Shown: positions 7,748 to 17,225, counted from the stretch's first letter. The stretch is 64,000 bases of DNA from Microcoleus sp036704825 (GCA_036704825.1 JAUBSN010000040.1:9365-73364), one strand, 5' to 3'. The notes: generated by a model not told the origin, from the sequence alone. Program-made: numbers and translations.

Positions 7748-8893
7748 GTGGATGCAATTCTCGATCGAGCTTTACAAGGTTATAACATCTCTGCCGCAGA
7801 AGCCTTGGTACTTTTGCAGCAAAGAGAGCCGGATGCGCGAGCTTCTATTCAAACAACCGCTGACTTGCTCCGCCGCCGGCAATCAGGGGATACTGTCACC
7901 TACGTTATCAATCGGAATATTAATTTTACTAACATTTGCGAACAGCATTGCAGTTTTTGTGCATTCCGCCGCGACGAGAAAGATGAGGGCGCTTTTTGGT
8001 TAGATGCAGCCCAAATTCTGGAAAAGGCAACTGATGCAGTGCAGCGGGGTGCAACGGAAATTTGTATGCAGGGGGGCTTAAATCTTCAAGCTAAGCTGAA
8101 CGGCGCATCTTTGCCTTATTATCTGCAATTGGTAAAAATTATTAAGGATAAGTTTCCGCAGTTGCACTTGCACGCTTTTTCGCCGCAAGAAATAGAGTTT
8201 ATTGCTAGAGAAGATAATCTTAGTTTCAGCTATGTAATTTCGGCTTTGCAGGATGCGGGAGTGGGTTCGATGCCGGGAACCGCGGCGGAAGTTCTCGACG
8301 ATTCTGTGCGACGGGTGATTTGCCCGGAAAAACTAAATTCGGCAACTTGGCTGGAAATTGTGGGAACTGCTCACAGTCTGGGTTTGCCGACAACGAGTAC
8401 GATGCTTTGCGGGCATATTGAGACGGCCGAACAGCAGGTTTTGCATTTAGAAAAAGTGCGATCGCTCCAACAAACTGCGATCGACCAAAACTATGGGGCA
8501 CGCATTACAGAATTTATTTTACTACCATTTGTCGGAAAGGAAGCACCGGCACCTTTGCGGAGTCGAGTCGGCCGCGATCAACCAGTTTTAGCAGATACAT
8601 TGTTACTCACAGCAGTATCGAGAATATTCTTAGGCAATGTGATTTCCAATCACCAGCCGAGTTGGGTAAAATTAGGTTTAGATGGAGCTACAGAAGCGCT
8701 GAAATGGGGATGCAACGACATCGGCGGTACATTGATGGAAGAGCACATTACCACGATGGCCGGTGCGGTTGGCGGCAGTTGTCAATCTGTGGAAGATTTG
8801 CAAAATGCGATTAGTTCTTTGGGGCGGAGTTATCAGCAAAGAGATACAATTTATCGACCTTTAGGGGTTGACAATTTGGCAGTAATTGGGTAA
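7748..8893 (+). CDS. cofH: FO synthase subunit 2 (radical SAM, CofH)
   Basis: 381 residues, full length for CofH. The radical SAM cluster motif C64-x3-C68-x2-C71 (CEQHCSFC) is followed by the family's FRRDEKDEGAFWL and MQGGLNL...YY motifs and by LHAFSPQEI. With CofG it joins 5-amino-6-ribitylamino-uracil and tyrosine into 7,8-didemethyl-8-hydroxy-5-deazariboflavin (FO). In cyanobacteria FO serves mainly as an antenna cofactor of DNA photolyase. cofG is not in the window. Start is GTG at 7748; no ATG lies in a better place. It is divergent from the glycosyltransferase pair. Confidence 0.9.
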   Translation: MDAILDRALQGYNISAAEALVLLQQREPDARASIQTTADLLRRRQSGDTVTYVINRNINFTNICEQHCSFCAFRRDEKDEGAFWLDAAQILEKATDAVQRGATEICMQGGLNLQAKLNGASLPYYLQLVKIIKDKFPQLHLHAFSPQEIEFIAREDNLSFSYVISALQDAGVGSMPGTAAEVLDDSVRRVICPEKLNSATWLEIVGTAHSLGLPTTSTMLCGHIETAEQQVLHLEKVRSLQQTAIDQNYGARITEFILLPFVGKEAPAPLRSRVGRDQPVLADTLLLTAVSRIFLGNVISNHQPSWVKLGLDGATEALKWGCNDIGGTLMEEHITTMAGAVGGSCQSVEDLQNAISSLGRSYQQRDTIYRPLGVDNLAVIG

Positions 8894-8937
8894 CTTTTAG
8901 GATGCGAAGTGCCAATTGCGTAACGTATCCTACGAGT

Positions 8938-9597
8938 TTAGCCGTTAGCGAAGCCCTCGGAGAGGATCGCACTTTCAAATTCTTCTAGCGCTTGACAACT
9001 TCCTACCTGCAAAGCACGTTCCACTGTAGCAGGAATTATCTGGGCGATCGCAATTCCCGGAAAATTCGGACTAATATCCGATTCTACATACTCTCCATCT
9101 TGCAGCAAATAAATGCGAAGTCGGCCGCTGTCGTAAACCCATACTTCTGGAACTCCAATAATTTTATAGGCATCGATCTTAGTTTTAGAAGTAACATCCG
9201 TCTCAATTGCCAAATCTGGCGGCGGATCGTCCGGTAAAAGTCGGCGGCGATTAATCATCCGCTGATAATTTAGAATATAAAAGCAAGCATCAGGTTCAAC
9301 TCCTGCTGCACCTTCCCGTTTGAAAGTAGTAGAACCAAAGGGTTCATATCTTCTGCCCGCTGACTTGAGTAAAATTTTTATAATATCGGAAATTAAATCT
9401 TTTGGAATTTCCCGATCTAGTAAGGGAACCATAATTTCTAAGGTACTGTTGCTGTAGGCAATTCTGGTTCTTCGCTTTTCTCCCAATTCCTCCAAAATCG
9501 ACTCGAATTCCAGCCAACTTATATTGGGAATAGTTACAACACTGCCGGGCGCAAGCATTATTTGGCTAACGGGTTTAAGGACGGGATTAATAGTCAT
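8938..9597 (-). CDS. Uma2 family (DUF820) endonuclease-like protein
   Basis: 219 residues with the hallmark Uma2 core: GVEPDACFYI, then DLAIETDVTSKTKIDAYKIIGVPEVWVYD. The Asp in EPD and the E-x-D near IETD are the PD-(D/E)XK-like active-site positions of this fold. The family is highly expanded in cyanobacteria and its real role is unproven (suspected nuclease or mobile-element relic). C-terminal residues are ordinary for the family. It is monocistronic, with ~90 bp to the next minus-strand gene upstream. Confidence 0.85.
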   Translation of the reverse strand: MTINPVLKPVSQIMLAPGSVVTIPNISWLEFESILEELGEKRRTRIAYSNSTLEIMVPLLDREIPKDLISDIIKILLKSAGRRYEPFGSTTFKREGAAGVEPDACFYILNYQRMINRRRLLPDDPPPDLAIETDVTSKTKIDAYKIIGVPEVWVYDSGRLRIYLLQDGEYVESDISPNFPGIAIAQIIPATVERALQVGSCQALEEFESAILSEGFANG

Positions 9598-9688
9598 AAT
9601 GTTGATTTAATTTTATTTCTCAGTCCGCGCAGGCGGACTTTGTTTGTGTAGACGCGATTTCAATCGCCGAGTAATCCAGGGAGTAACT

Positions 9689-9952
9689 TCATTGCAGGCG
9701 GATTAATTTGACTAACAGACTCATGATTTCTCCCTGATCGGGTGTAATAATGATGCGATTGTCGGGAATGGCGATCGGATGAGTCCAACGAACAGCTTCC
9801 TCGTAGCGCAATGCGTGCAGTTGGTGGATAGTTCGCCGTACCCCCAGCGGCGAACCGATGATGACGTGACGGACTGCTTCGCGATCGGCCTCAAAGGTTT
9901 GGTTGGTTAAAACTTGGGGCGATGTTTGGTTCGATGATGAATCTTGCAACAT
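9689..9952 (-). CDS. Small hypothetical protein, paralogue of the C-terminal domain at 3815-4225
   Basis: 87 residues. After a polar ~25-residue N-terminus, the rest (REAVRHVIIGSPLGVRRTIHQLHALRYEEAVRWTHP, then DQGEIMSLLVKLIRLQ) shares the IH.LH...W...GE.MS.L.K pattern with the protein at 3815-4225. This looks like a small independently folding domain of unknown function. ATG at 9952. It reads away from the XRE gene at 10171, with a tandem-repeat region between. Confidence 0.6.
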   Translation of the reverse strand: MLQDSSSNQTSPQVLTNQTFEADREAVRHVIIGSPLGVRRTIHQLHALRYEEAVRWTHPIAIPDNRIIITPDQGEIMSLLVKLIRLQ

Positions 9953-10097
9953 AGCTTTGACTAATAATTTTGGATAGGTTTGATGCTTTGTAACGGTAAA
10001 ACCGCGTACAATTTCTAATGAAAGAAAAGACCGCTATTCCCGTAAAGCACAATTTGTTTAAACAATACTATCTGATGTTTCTGTATTTGCCTAGAGC

Positions 10098-10153
10098 AAA
10101 TCAATTTAGGGTAAGCGTAAATCAATTTAGGGTAAGCGTAAATCAATTTACGG
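10098..10153. repeat. 21-bp tandem repeat, 2.7 copies, just upstream of an XRE gene
   Basis: The unit AAATCAATTTAGGGTAAGCGT occurs at 10098-10118 and 10119-10139, with a partial third copy from 10140 (ATCAATTTACGG). It ends ~18 bp before the ATG at 10171. Spacing of two helical turns fits multiple regulator binding sites, possibly for the adjacent XRE protein; that is inference. Confidence 0.6.
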
Positions 10154-10170
10154 TCAGGGTCAATTAGCTT

Positions 10171-10413
10171 ATGGAAATGTTGAAAAAATCCGAGCGATCG
10201 CCACTAAAGACACTCCGAGTTAAGCGGTTTATGACTCAAAAACAGCTAGGGAAAGCACTTGGAGTTACGGAAATGACGGTAAGCAACTGGGAATCCGGGC
10301 GATCGATACCGAAGCTAACGCCTGTTCAATACAAGAAGTTGCTAGAGATTCTGCAAATTACCTCTGCTGAATTACCAGACCAATTTGGTTTTCCTAGCGA
10401 TGCTGATGGATAG
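10171..10413 (+). CDS. XRE family transcriptional regulator
   Basis: 80 residues, essentially a single helix-turn-helix domain: LKTLRVKRFMTQKQLGKALG, then VTEMTVSNWESGRSIPKLTP and a C-terminal helix. Such short XRE proteins bind operator DNA as dimers. No toxin or phage gene is adjacent; the tandem repeat directly upstream suggests autoregulation. ATG at 10171, with an internal ATG two codons later as an alternative. Confidence 0.8.
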   Translation: MEMLKKSERSPLKTLRVKRFMTQKQLGKALGVTEMTVSNWESGRSIPKLTPVQYKKLLEILQITSAELPDQFGFPSDADG

Positions 10414-10529
10414 AAAATGAAACATTATAATCGATGTATTTTATTTAAACGAACTCATACAATGTTTTGAAAAAACAAGGAATATGAGACTTTGCATCAC
10501 TACTCTCGTAAAATTTAATTCCCTCAAAC

Positions 10530-11129
10530 TTAGTAACTAATAAAGCTAACTAAAATTCCCAAAATTTGCTCGATGGGCATTAAAGAATATTCCCTCAAAC
10601 CAATTGTAACAGTTTGCCCTTCCAACTTCAAAAAACGCCAGATACTCCCTGTTGTAATAGATCCATAAATTATCGGAATAGAAATTTGCTTAGCCGCGTT
10701 AAACTTTTGTGCAGCCAGCATTTCTGCCACACATTGACCCAATCCTCCTTTCAAATCTTCTTTCTTAGCTTCCACTATTATAGCCACCGGGGCTGTGACA
10801 AATAATTGCTCCGAAGAAAGGCTGAGAATGTAATCGCAGATGCCGTTAAGCCCTGTTTCCGGCTCAACCGTGAAGTCTTCCCCAGAAAACAAGCTAATCT
10901 TTCCCCCTAATGCCTCTTTTGCAGCTAACAAAATTGGGCAAATCAGCATTTCAGAGCGAGCTTTTTCCGTGTTGAGTGCCAGTGCTAAATCGAAATTCCT
11001 TTCGAGAAATTCTGTTAAATAAGGACTGGGAGATACAGGATTAGTAACTGGCAAAAATGTGCTGACTTCAACGATGTTTAGCTTAAATTGTTGAGTAACT
11101 TGCTGGAGAGTGAATTGACTGTAAGGCAT
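10530..11129 (-). CDS. Cyanobacterial hypothetical protein with PD-(D/E)XK-like core
   Basis: 199 residues. The middle reads GLNGICDYILSL, then VAIIVEAKKEDLKGGLGQCVAEMLAAQKFN. The D...E-x-K arrangement and following glutamine-containing helix resemble restriction-endonuclease-like folds. This type of protein is common as a single-copy orphan in cyanobacteria and has no established function. ATG at 11129. No partner gene is visible. Confidence 0.65.
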   Translation of the reverse strand: MPYSQFTLQQVTQQFKLNIVEVSTFLPVTNPVSPSPYLTEFLERNFDLALALNTEKARSEMLICPILLAAKEALGGKISLFSGEDFTVEPETGLNGICDYILSLSSEQLFVTAPVAIIVEAKKEDLKGGLGQCVAEMLAAQKFNAAKQISIPIIYGSITTGSIWRFLKLEGQTVTIGLREYSLMPIEQILGILVSFISY

Positions 11130-11304
11130 AAGATTATTTTTGGATATTTGAGGGTGAATTCGCTATAGGGCATTGCTTTTTCACGCTCTGAATAAAGTTG
11201 TCTGGCTTAGATTATAACTCACATTTTTTACTATTTTCATGAACAGGCTTTCCGGCTTGTTCCACAACATATTAAATTAATGCTTTTTCGCTGATTCCGG
11301 CAGT

Positions 11305-11420
11305 CCGCCAGGGGTTGAAACCCCTGTCTCAAAGCTAAAGTCCTCTGAAGAGGACTGAAGAACTCATTAGTCCTCTTCAGAGGACTTTCGCTATTAGCCA
11401 GGGAATTCATTCCCTGGCGG
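11305..11420. repeat. Composite palindromic repeat with four nested hairpins
   Basis: Outer arms CCGCCAGG (11305) and CCTGGCGG (11413-11420) enclose AGGGGTTGAAACCCCT, two facing AGTCCTCTGAAGAGGACT-type hairpins and CCAGGGAATTCATTCCCTGG. It lies between two minus-strand genes, downstream of dapL, and may double as a transcription terminator. Confidence 0.65.
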
Positions 11421-11454
11421 CCTGGCGGCCTTTCGGTTTAAGCCGGAGAGGAGA

Positions 11455-12693
11455 TTAAACCTTAAACTTCTCCACAATTCGTCTCATCGCCTCCTCCACA
11501 TTCTCCCGACTGTTAAACGCCGAAATGCGGAAATAACCCTCACCCGCCGCACCAAAACCAGAACCGGGTGTTCCCACAACATTGCAAGTTTCCAGCAACT
11601 TCTGAAAGAAATCCCAACTCGACAAACCGTGAGGCGTTTTCACCCACACATAAGGTGCATTTTCGCCACCAAAAACCTGGATTCCCGCCGCTGTCAATTT
11701 CTCGCGAATAATCGCAGCATTTTCCATGTAAAAATTGACTAATGCCTGAATCTGTGCCTTGCCTGCCTCTGAATAAACCGCCTCAGCACCGCGTTGCACG
11801 ATGTAAGAAACTCCGTTAAATTTAGTAGATTGGCGGCGGTTCCACAGCTTCCAAATTTCGACATCGGAACCATCTGCTGCTTTTCCAGTCAAAGTCTTCG
11901 GTACAACTGTCAGCGCGCAGCGAGTACCCGTAAAACCAGCATTTTTGGAAAAAGAACGAAATTCGATCGCACAATCACGCGCACCCTCAATTTCGTAGAT
12001 AGAATGCGGTAAACTCGGATCGGTAATATACGCTTCGTAGGCAGCATCGAAGAAAATAATCGAACCGTTAGCTTTAGCATAATTTACCCAAGCTTGCAAG
12101 TGTTCCTTGGTTGCAGTTGCCCCGGTGGGGTTATTCGGAAAACACAAGTAAATTAAATCGACTTTTTTGTCGGTGGGAATTTGGGCAGTAAAATTGTTTT
12201 CTGCTGTAATTGGCAGGTAAACTAAGCCGCCGTATTCGCCATTTTCGTTCGCATCTCCCGTGTGTCCAGCCATCACGTTAGTGTCTACATACACCGGATA
12301 AACTGGATCGGTAACTGCGATCGTATTATTGCTGCCAAAGATATCCAGAATATTGCCGCAATCGCACTTAGAACCATCAGAAATAAAGATTTCCGAAGCA
12401 TCAACATCGCATCCCCGCGACTTAAAATCGTGCTCGGCAATTTTCTCCCGCAGCCACTCATAACCTTGTTCCGGGCCGTACCCTTTAAAGGTATCCCGCG
12501 AACCCATGTCTTCCACCGCCTTCACCATCGCCTCCCGACAAGCAGCCGGTAATGGTTCCGTTACGTCGCCAATCCCCAGCCGGATGATGGGCGCTTCGGG
12601 ATTCGCCTCTGCATAGGCTTTGACCCTGCGCCCAATTTCGGGAAACAGGTAGCCGGCTTTGAGTTTGAGGTAGTTGTCGTTGATAGTTGCCAT
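11455..12693 (-). CDS. dapL: LL-diaminopimelate aminotransferase
   Basis: 412 residues, full length for DapL. It converts tetrahydrodipicolinate directly to LL-diaminopimelate using glutamate and PLP, the one-step lysine/peptidoglycan route used by cyanobacteria and plants. Family sequence is evident throughout: LKAGYLFPEIGRRV, RLGIGDVTEPLP, FISDGSKCDCGNI, CFPNNPTGA, and the PLP-lysine segment SFSKNAGFTGTRC near residue 249. ATG at 12693 (MATINDNYLKLK) is the usual start. Monocistronic. Upstream is a GTTGACT heptamer tract. Confidence 0.95.
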   Translation of the reverse strand: MATINDNYLKLKAGYLFPEIGRRVKAYAEANPEAPIIRLGIGDVTEPLPAACREAMVKAVEDMGSRDTFKGYGPEQGYEWLREKIAEHDFKSRGCDVDASEIFISDGSKCDCGNILDIFGSNNTIAVTDPVYPVYVDTNVMAGHTGDANENGEYGGLVYLPITAENNFTAQIPTDKKVDLIYLCFPNNPTGATATKEHLQAWVNYAKANGSIIFFDAAYEAYITDPSLPHSIYEIEGARDCAIEFRSFSKNAGFTGTRCALTVVPKTLTGKAADGSDVEIWKLWNRRQSTKFNGVSYIVQRGAEAVYSEAGKAQIQALVNFYMENAAIIREKLTAAGIQVFGGENAPYVWVKTPHGLSSWDFFQKLLETCNVVGTPGSGFGAAGEGYFRISAFNSRENVEEAMRRIVEKFKV

Positions 12694-12747
12694 AGTTCGA
12701 TCGCTACAAATGTCGTAGAATAGCTTACTGCCAATTGGCAGTTGTCT

Positions 12748-12774
12748 GTTGACTGTTGACTGTTGACTGTTGAC
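12748..12774. repeat. GTTGACT heptamer array
   Basis: About four consecutive TGTTGAC units in the spacer between dapL and the next gene; a short tandem repeat of the same class as the other heptamer tracts in this window. Confidence 0.7.
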
Positions 12775-12908
12775 CGAAAAGCCCCCGGATTCATCCGTGA
12801 GGTCGCTTTCTTCAATTCTCCAATCTAAAATCTAAAATAGATCTGGGCATTGACCAAAAAATCAAATCTGCTTGTATAATCAGAATAGTGTGCAGCGCAG
12901 AAACAATT

Positions 12909-14000
12909 ATGGACGAGATCGAGTACGCCAAACTCTATCAAGAACTGGCGGCAATTCTGAATGAGTTTAATTTAGGTTGGGTAGTTCAACAAGTAGCGGA
13001 TAATATAGAGATAGGCAAAGTAATTGAAGAGCGATCGCTCAAAAGAAAAACACCCTTGCTCAAGATAGAAGACTATACCGCAAAAGAACAACTTTTGCTG
13101 TTGATTGATGCTGTCGAACAAGCGACGGTGAACACTTCCGAAATGGAAGACGAAATTGCTTATTTCTTGAAAGTAGAATCAGAAACCTCTCCCCTCGGCA
13201 CAAAAATTACCTTTGCCAATTCAGGTGCAGAATCAGCCCAAACAATCGAGTTTACTTCCAGCGTTACAGCCCCCCGTCACAAACAGGCGATCGCCCTCAA
13301 GCACTTGCTCGAAAAACTTCCCTCCGGGCCCAGCAACTACGCCATCAATTCCGAAATAAAAAGCAAATTAAAAAGCTCGATCGATCCCGAATTTAACACA
13401 GCGGCAGAACAAGCCAGAATTTTTGACGCTTACCTCTTCACCATCTTGCTAAAAGCAGTTGCTAATGAAGGCGGTACTATTTATTACAACAATGTTTTAG
13501 ACGACGAAACACCGAAATATTTAACATTTAGAAAAACGGCGGGAAAAATCCACGGAACTGCACATCCATACACTCATGCTGTTGTGGAATTTCCAGACAA
13601 ACCAGCCCTAGAAGTTCACCTAGGAGTAAAAGTCCAAGGTAGAGCCGGAGTTTTGCACAACTGCAACGTTTTAATCTTGTCCCAAAAAGAAGCGAATATC
13701 TGCCGCTTGCTCAACCGCGAACCCCGGCACTCGCAGGTAATTTTAGCAGTAAAATCGGAACACAGCACCTCAGAACTCAAACTAGAAATGGCCGGTGCTT
13801 TTATCGGCTTAGCGTCAGATATTCGCTACGAAGGCGGCAGCTATTTCATTTCTAACAGTTACTCCCAACCCGTAGCAAAACTGCTAACTACCGCGCGCAA
13901 AAAATGGGAACTCAACATTTTTCCTAGAGCCACAAACGATGTCCACCGGCTGATGTACTCGTTTCAAACTATCTTTAAAGACTTTAAGGCCAGAAACTGA
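12909..14000 (+). CDS. Hypothetical protein, possible nuclease-like fold
   Basis: 363 residues from ATG 12909; an in-frame GTG at 12888 would add seven residues. The N-terminal ~90 residues are helical and acidic. The middle has a T-x-E-F strand region. The C-terminal half contains a well-conserved-looking block: AVVEFPDKPALEVHLGVKVQGRAGVLHNCNVLIL, then SQKEANICR and VKSEHSTSELKLEMAGAF. Aligned acidic and basic residues on strands (E-V-H, V-K-S-E) are reminiscent of restriction-endonuclease-like enzymes, but no family is firmly recognised. Stands alone, ~215 bp from dapL. It could belong to an accessory or defence function; not demonstrated. Confidence 0.6.
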   Translation: MDEIEYAKLYQELAAILNEFNLGWVVQQVADNIEIGKVIEERSLKRKTPLLKIEDYTAKEQLLLLIDAVEQATVNTSEMEDEIAYFLKVESETSPLGTKITFANSGAESAQTIEFTSSVTAPRHKQAIALKHLLEKLPSGPSNYAINSEIKSKLKSSIDPEFNTAAEQARIFDAYLFTILLKAVANEGGTIYYNNVLDDETPKYLTFRKTAGKIHGTAHPYTHAVVEFPDKPALEVHLGVKVQGRAGVLHNCNVLILSQKEANICRLLNREPRHSQVILAVKSEHSTSELKLEMAGAFIGLASDIRYEGGSYFISNSYSQPVAKLLTTARKKWELNIFPRATNDVHRLMYSFQTIFKDFKARN

Positions 14001-14162
14001 TTCGATTAATCAGGACTAAGGCCAACTGGCACAAAAGTCTTGCTACATTTTTTGTGTTAGGTTTCGTTCCACGAGCCTAACTTAGTGTCTGATGCAAGTA
14101 AGGACTGTTTTTCTGGTTGTTCCCGGAGGGGTAAATGCGAGTTTCCTAAATTTGCCCGGTTA

Positions 14163-14198
14163 AATGTATCTGCTAATGTATCTGCTAATGTATCTGCT
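14163..14198. repeat. Three tandem copies of a 12-bp unit upstream of the DUF3352 gene
   Basis: AATGTATCTGCT is repeated exactly at 14163, 14175 and 14187, 55 bp before the start codon at 14253. The spacer 14001-14252 otherwise holds nothing recognisable apart from the short inverted motif TTAGG...CCTAA. Confidence 0.6.
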
Positions 14199-14252
14199 AC
14201 ATGAGTCAAGAAAATAATCTATCATGTTGCGAGCACCCGAACCTTACGAATA

Positions 14253-16007
14253 ATGTTTAAGAAAGATAAATCTTCCCTGCTGTTTACGATCGGAGCCGCC
14301 ACACTTCTGATCGGTTTAGGCTTTGTCACCTACTACCTCGTCACTTCCCGTGGGCCCGCCAAAGATTTGCCGGCGGGGGCAACGGTTGTCCCGCAAGATA
14401 CGATGATGGCCCTATCCATCACCACCGATGAATCCCAGTGGAATAAACTGCGAGAATTTGGCACGCCGGAGTCAAAAGCTTCGTTTGAGAGGTTTTTAAC
14501 GGAAATGCGCGATCGCCTCCTCACAAGCAACGGCTACGCCTACGCACAAGACATTCAACCCTGGGTGGGTAGCACAGCAATGGTAGCCTTTCTCCGCAAC
14601 AAAATAGCTATACCAGCCCCATCGCCGACACCCAACACGCCCCCATCGCCGCCAATTCAACAGTCAGTGGCAATTATCCTGCCAATTGCCAACCCGATCA
14701 AAGCCAAAGAATTATTAGCAAAACCCAGACCCCTCAGCCAAGGAAAAATAGTTGAGCGTAATTATAAAGGCGTACAAGTCACAGAAACTCAAGGCGTACC
14801 CGATCGCAATTTCTCAGTCGCGGTACTCGGCACAAACTATCTAGCAGTCACCACAGATTCTAGCGCTACAGACAGAATAATCGACACCTACAAAGGCGAA
14901 CCTTCCCTAGCCAAAACCCCTGGCTATGCAGACGCCACAGACAAAATAAAAAGTCCGGGCGCCTTCGGTCAAATCTACGTCAATATGCCCGTTGCCGCCG
15001 CCTATGCCGCCGCCAACTCAGCCCGCGAAATTTCGCCCGAAAACCTCGAAAAACTGCAACAAAATCAAGGATTTGCCAGCACAGCGACGCTGGATGTAGA
15101 AGGAATTGCCTTTAAATCTGTCTCTTGGCTAAAACCAGATTCTACCAGAAGGATAGCAGTAGAAAACAATGCTCTAAAAATGGTTAACCGTCTGCCAAGC
15201 AATACAATAATGATGGTATCCGGCGGCAACTTGCAGCGTTTGTGGCAAGACTACGTATTGGGAGCTGATGCCAACCCGATTTCCCCGATTAATCCCCAAG
15301 TTTTACGCACAGGTTTAAAATCCACTACGGGCATGGATTTAGATAAAGACTTGATGAACTGGATGGCGGGAGAATTTTCTCTCTCATTAGTACCAGCGCC
15401 CGCACAGAATCCCAAAGACAAATTTGCTGCCGGATTTGTATTTATGGTGGAAACAAACAACCGGGGCGCCGCCGACAAATCCCTGAAACAGCTTGATGAA
15501 ACGATGAAAACTAAAGGGTTTAGAGTGGAGGAAATTCAAGTCGGCGGCAAACCGGCGATTAAATGGACATCGCCGTTTGGCGGGATTACAGTAATTCGCG
15601 GTTGGATGAACGATGTAGCGTTTATGACAGTAGGAGCTCCCGTGGTTGATACGATCGTTCCGGCACCGAAAAGTCCGCTTTTAAGCAGCGAACTGTTCCA
15701 GAAAACAGTCCGATCGCAACTTCAACCCCACAACGGCAATTTCTTCATCGACACCGAGAGTGCGTTTAACCCGAAAAACCTAGCTTTGCCGGAGTTTCCT
15801 CCCAACCAAAAAATGTGGATTGACGCCATGCGGTCGATCGGCGTTACAGCGGCCGTCATTGGCGATCGTACCACCCGTTACGACGCTTTTGTCGGTCTCA
15901 AAAAATCCACCCAATCCACTCCTTCTGCAAATCCTTCACCGCGGCCTGCTTCACCGGGGCCTGCTTCTCCCAGTCCCTCGCCCACTGTCGAAACTTCACC
16001 CAATTAA
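14253..16007 (+). CDS. DUF3352 domain-containing membrane-anchored protein
   Basis: 584 residues. Residues ~9-31 form one N-terminal membrane anchor (LLFTIGAATLLIGLGFVTYYLV), so the bulk lies on the periplasmic side. The body follows the cyanobacterial DUF3352 pattern: LPAGATVVPQDTMMALSITTD, QPWVGSTAMVAFL, IILPIANPIKAKELLAK, LGTNYLAVTTDS. The C-terminal ~35 residues are a Ser/Pro/Thr tail. Function unknown; no catalytic residues are apparent. ATG at 14253. Likely monocistronic, with a terminator-like hairpin ~170 bp downstream. Confidence 0.8.
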   Translation: MFKKDKSSLLFTIGAATLLIGLGFVTYYLVTSRGPAKDLPAGATVVPQDTMMALSITTDESQWNKLREFGTPESKASFERFLTEMRDRLLTSNGYAYAQDIQPWVGSTAMVAFLRNKIAIPAPSPTPNTPPSPPIQQSVAIILPIANPIKAKELLAKPRPLSQGKIVERNYKGVQVTETQGVPDRNFSVAVLGTNYLAVTTDSSATDRIIDTYKGEPSLAKTPGYADATDKIKSPGAFGQIYVNMPVAAAYAAANSAREISPENLEKLQQNQGFASTATLDVEGIAFKSVSWLKPDSTRRIAVENNALKMVNRLPSNTIMMVSGGNLQRLWQDYVLGADANPISPINPQVLRTGLKSTTGMDLDKDLMNWMAGEFSLSLVPAPAQNPKDKFAAGFVFMVETNNRGAADKSLKQLDETMKTKGFRVEEIQVGGKPAIKWTSPFGGITVIRGWMNDVAFMTVGAPVVDTIVPAPKSPLLSSELFQKTVRSQLQPHNGNFFIDTESAFNPKNLALPEFPPNQKMWIDAMRSIGVTAAVIGDRTTRYDAFVGLKKSTQSTPSANPSPRPASPGPASPSPSPTVETSPN

Positions 16008-16180
16008 CTCTTAAATCTTTCCACAAATCCGCCTGCACATCCCCTTAAATACCGACAGGGCGATCGGTTAAAACCGAAAAACAGCCGATCTCAATCGGCA
16101 ATAGTGGACTTGACTACAAGAGGAAAATTGAGCCGGATTTAAGGAGTTTTACTTCACAAAAGCTCACACAAAAAACCCAA

Positions 16181-16209
16181 AAACCAGGTTTTTTAAATAA
16201 ACCTGGTTT
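16181..16209 (+). terminator. Hairpin AAACCAGGTT/AACCTGGTTT downstream of the DUF3352 gene
   Basis: A perfect 10-bp stem (16181-16190 with 16200-16209) with a 9-nt A/T loop. It may terminate the DUF3352 transcript, although there is no clear T-run after it. Related AAACC-GGTTT motifs recur at 16571, 16757 and 24719-24783, so it is also a repeat family. Confidence 0.45.
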
Positions 16210-17225
16210 CTGAACACCCTAACAATTTGACTTTCCGAAGAATAATTTAGAATTCAGGAATCCGAATCCCGTATGGATTCTGTGCGACAGGATGGAGAAT
16301 CGAGGTTGAAAGCCCCCGGTTTTAATCGTGAATCGCAAAAAAATATTTCCGTTACCGTGAAACCTCAATTCATGCCTGGGGTATTCTGAATGCAGAATTC
16401 TGTCTTTTGACTCCTTCTCATTTCTTCTTTCCAGAATTTTATTTTTCGGCAAGCGTATACTATTTTTTGTTGTCTATAAAATTTTTTGGGATATTTCCCG
16501 GTCAGTCTTGGGGGCAGAAACGTAGTTTTTGAACCCCGATACTTCCTTCAAACTCTGAATAATAGTTAAACAACCGGGTTTCTACGCGTGGGAGGGCCTC
16601 TAGAAGTACCGTTTTTGTTTTTTTAATAATATGTCATGCGGAAGATACGGAGCCTAGGCATTTCGAGTTATATTTAGATTGTGGAAAATATCTGCGGAAA
16701 AAGTTGCAAAATCAGACGCAAATTCTACCCATTGAGTCCTGAATGCACTTGCAGTCAGAAACCCGGTTGCTTCGTAAATATAGCGTCTTCAACCGTTCCG
16801 AAAAACCTATGCAGATATTGGCATTCCCAGTCAGCACCCGTACAGCATCGCAACCTGCCGTCAAGCATCTTAACTGACTACTTTCATCTGGTCGTGACAC
16901 CATGATGTAAACGCCAGCATTATGCACTGTCGAAGGCAATTAAGTAACGAGCGAACAAGTTTATAGCCAAGCGTATCGCTTTCCTAACCAGGGAACGCGA
17001 ACATTTACCAGGCCAACCTTACTGAGTAATAAAAGTGACAGAATAGCTCACAAATACCCCTCGGAAAATGAGGGGTTGATTTCCAATCTTCTACGCAAAT
17101 TGACCAGACATAGCACGGATGTGCAGATATTTATTCACACAGCCGTAAACTAAGTTTTTTCTTTCTATAAAGCCAGTTTCTTTACCTAATTTCTGTGATT
17201 TATATATTTTACCCATTAAAAAAAC
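16210..17225. other. 1-kb spacer without a supported gene
   Basis: Short frames on both strands (for example 16681-16905 plus and 16219-16452 minus) lack ribosome sites and protein-like composition. The spacer contains scattered AACCCGGTT-type repeat half-sites (16571, 16757). AT-rich sequence ends at the ATG 17226, presumably including the promoter of the large haemagglutinin/CHAT gene. Confidence 0.5.

Noticed and set aside
16219..16905. Two short frames in the 1-kb spacer before the haemagglutinin/CHAT gene
   Set aside because: Composition is not protein-like, starts lack ribosome sites and they overlap repeat half-sites.
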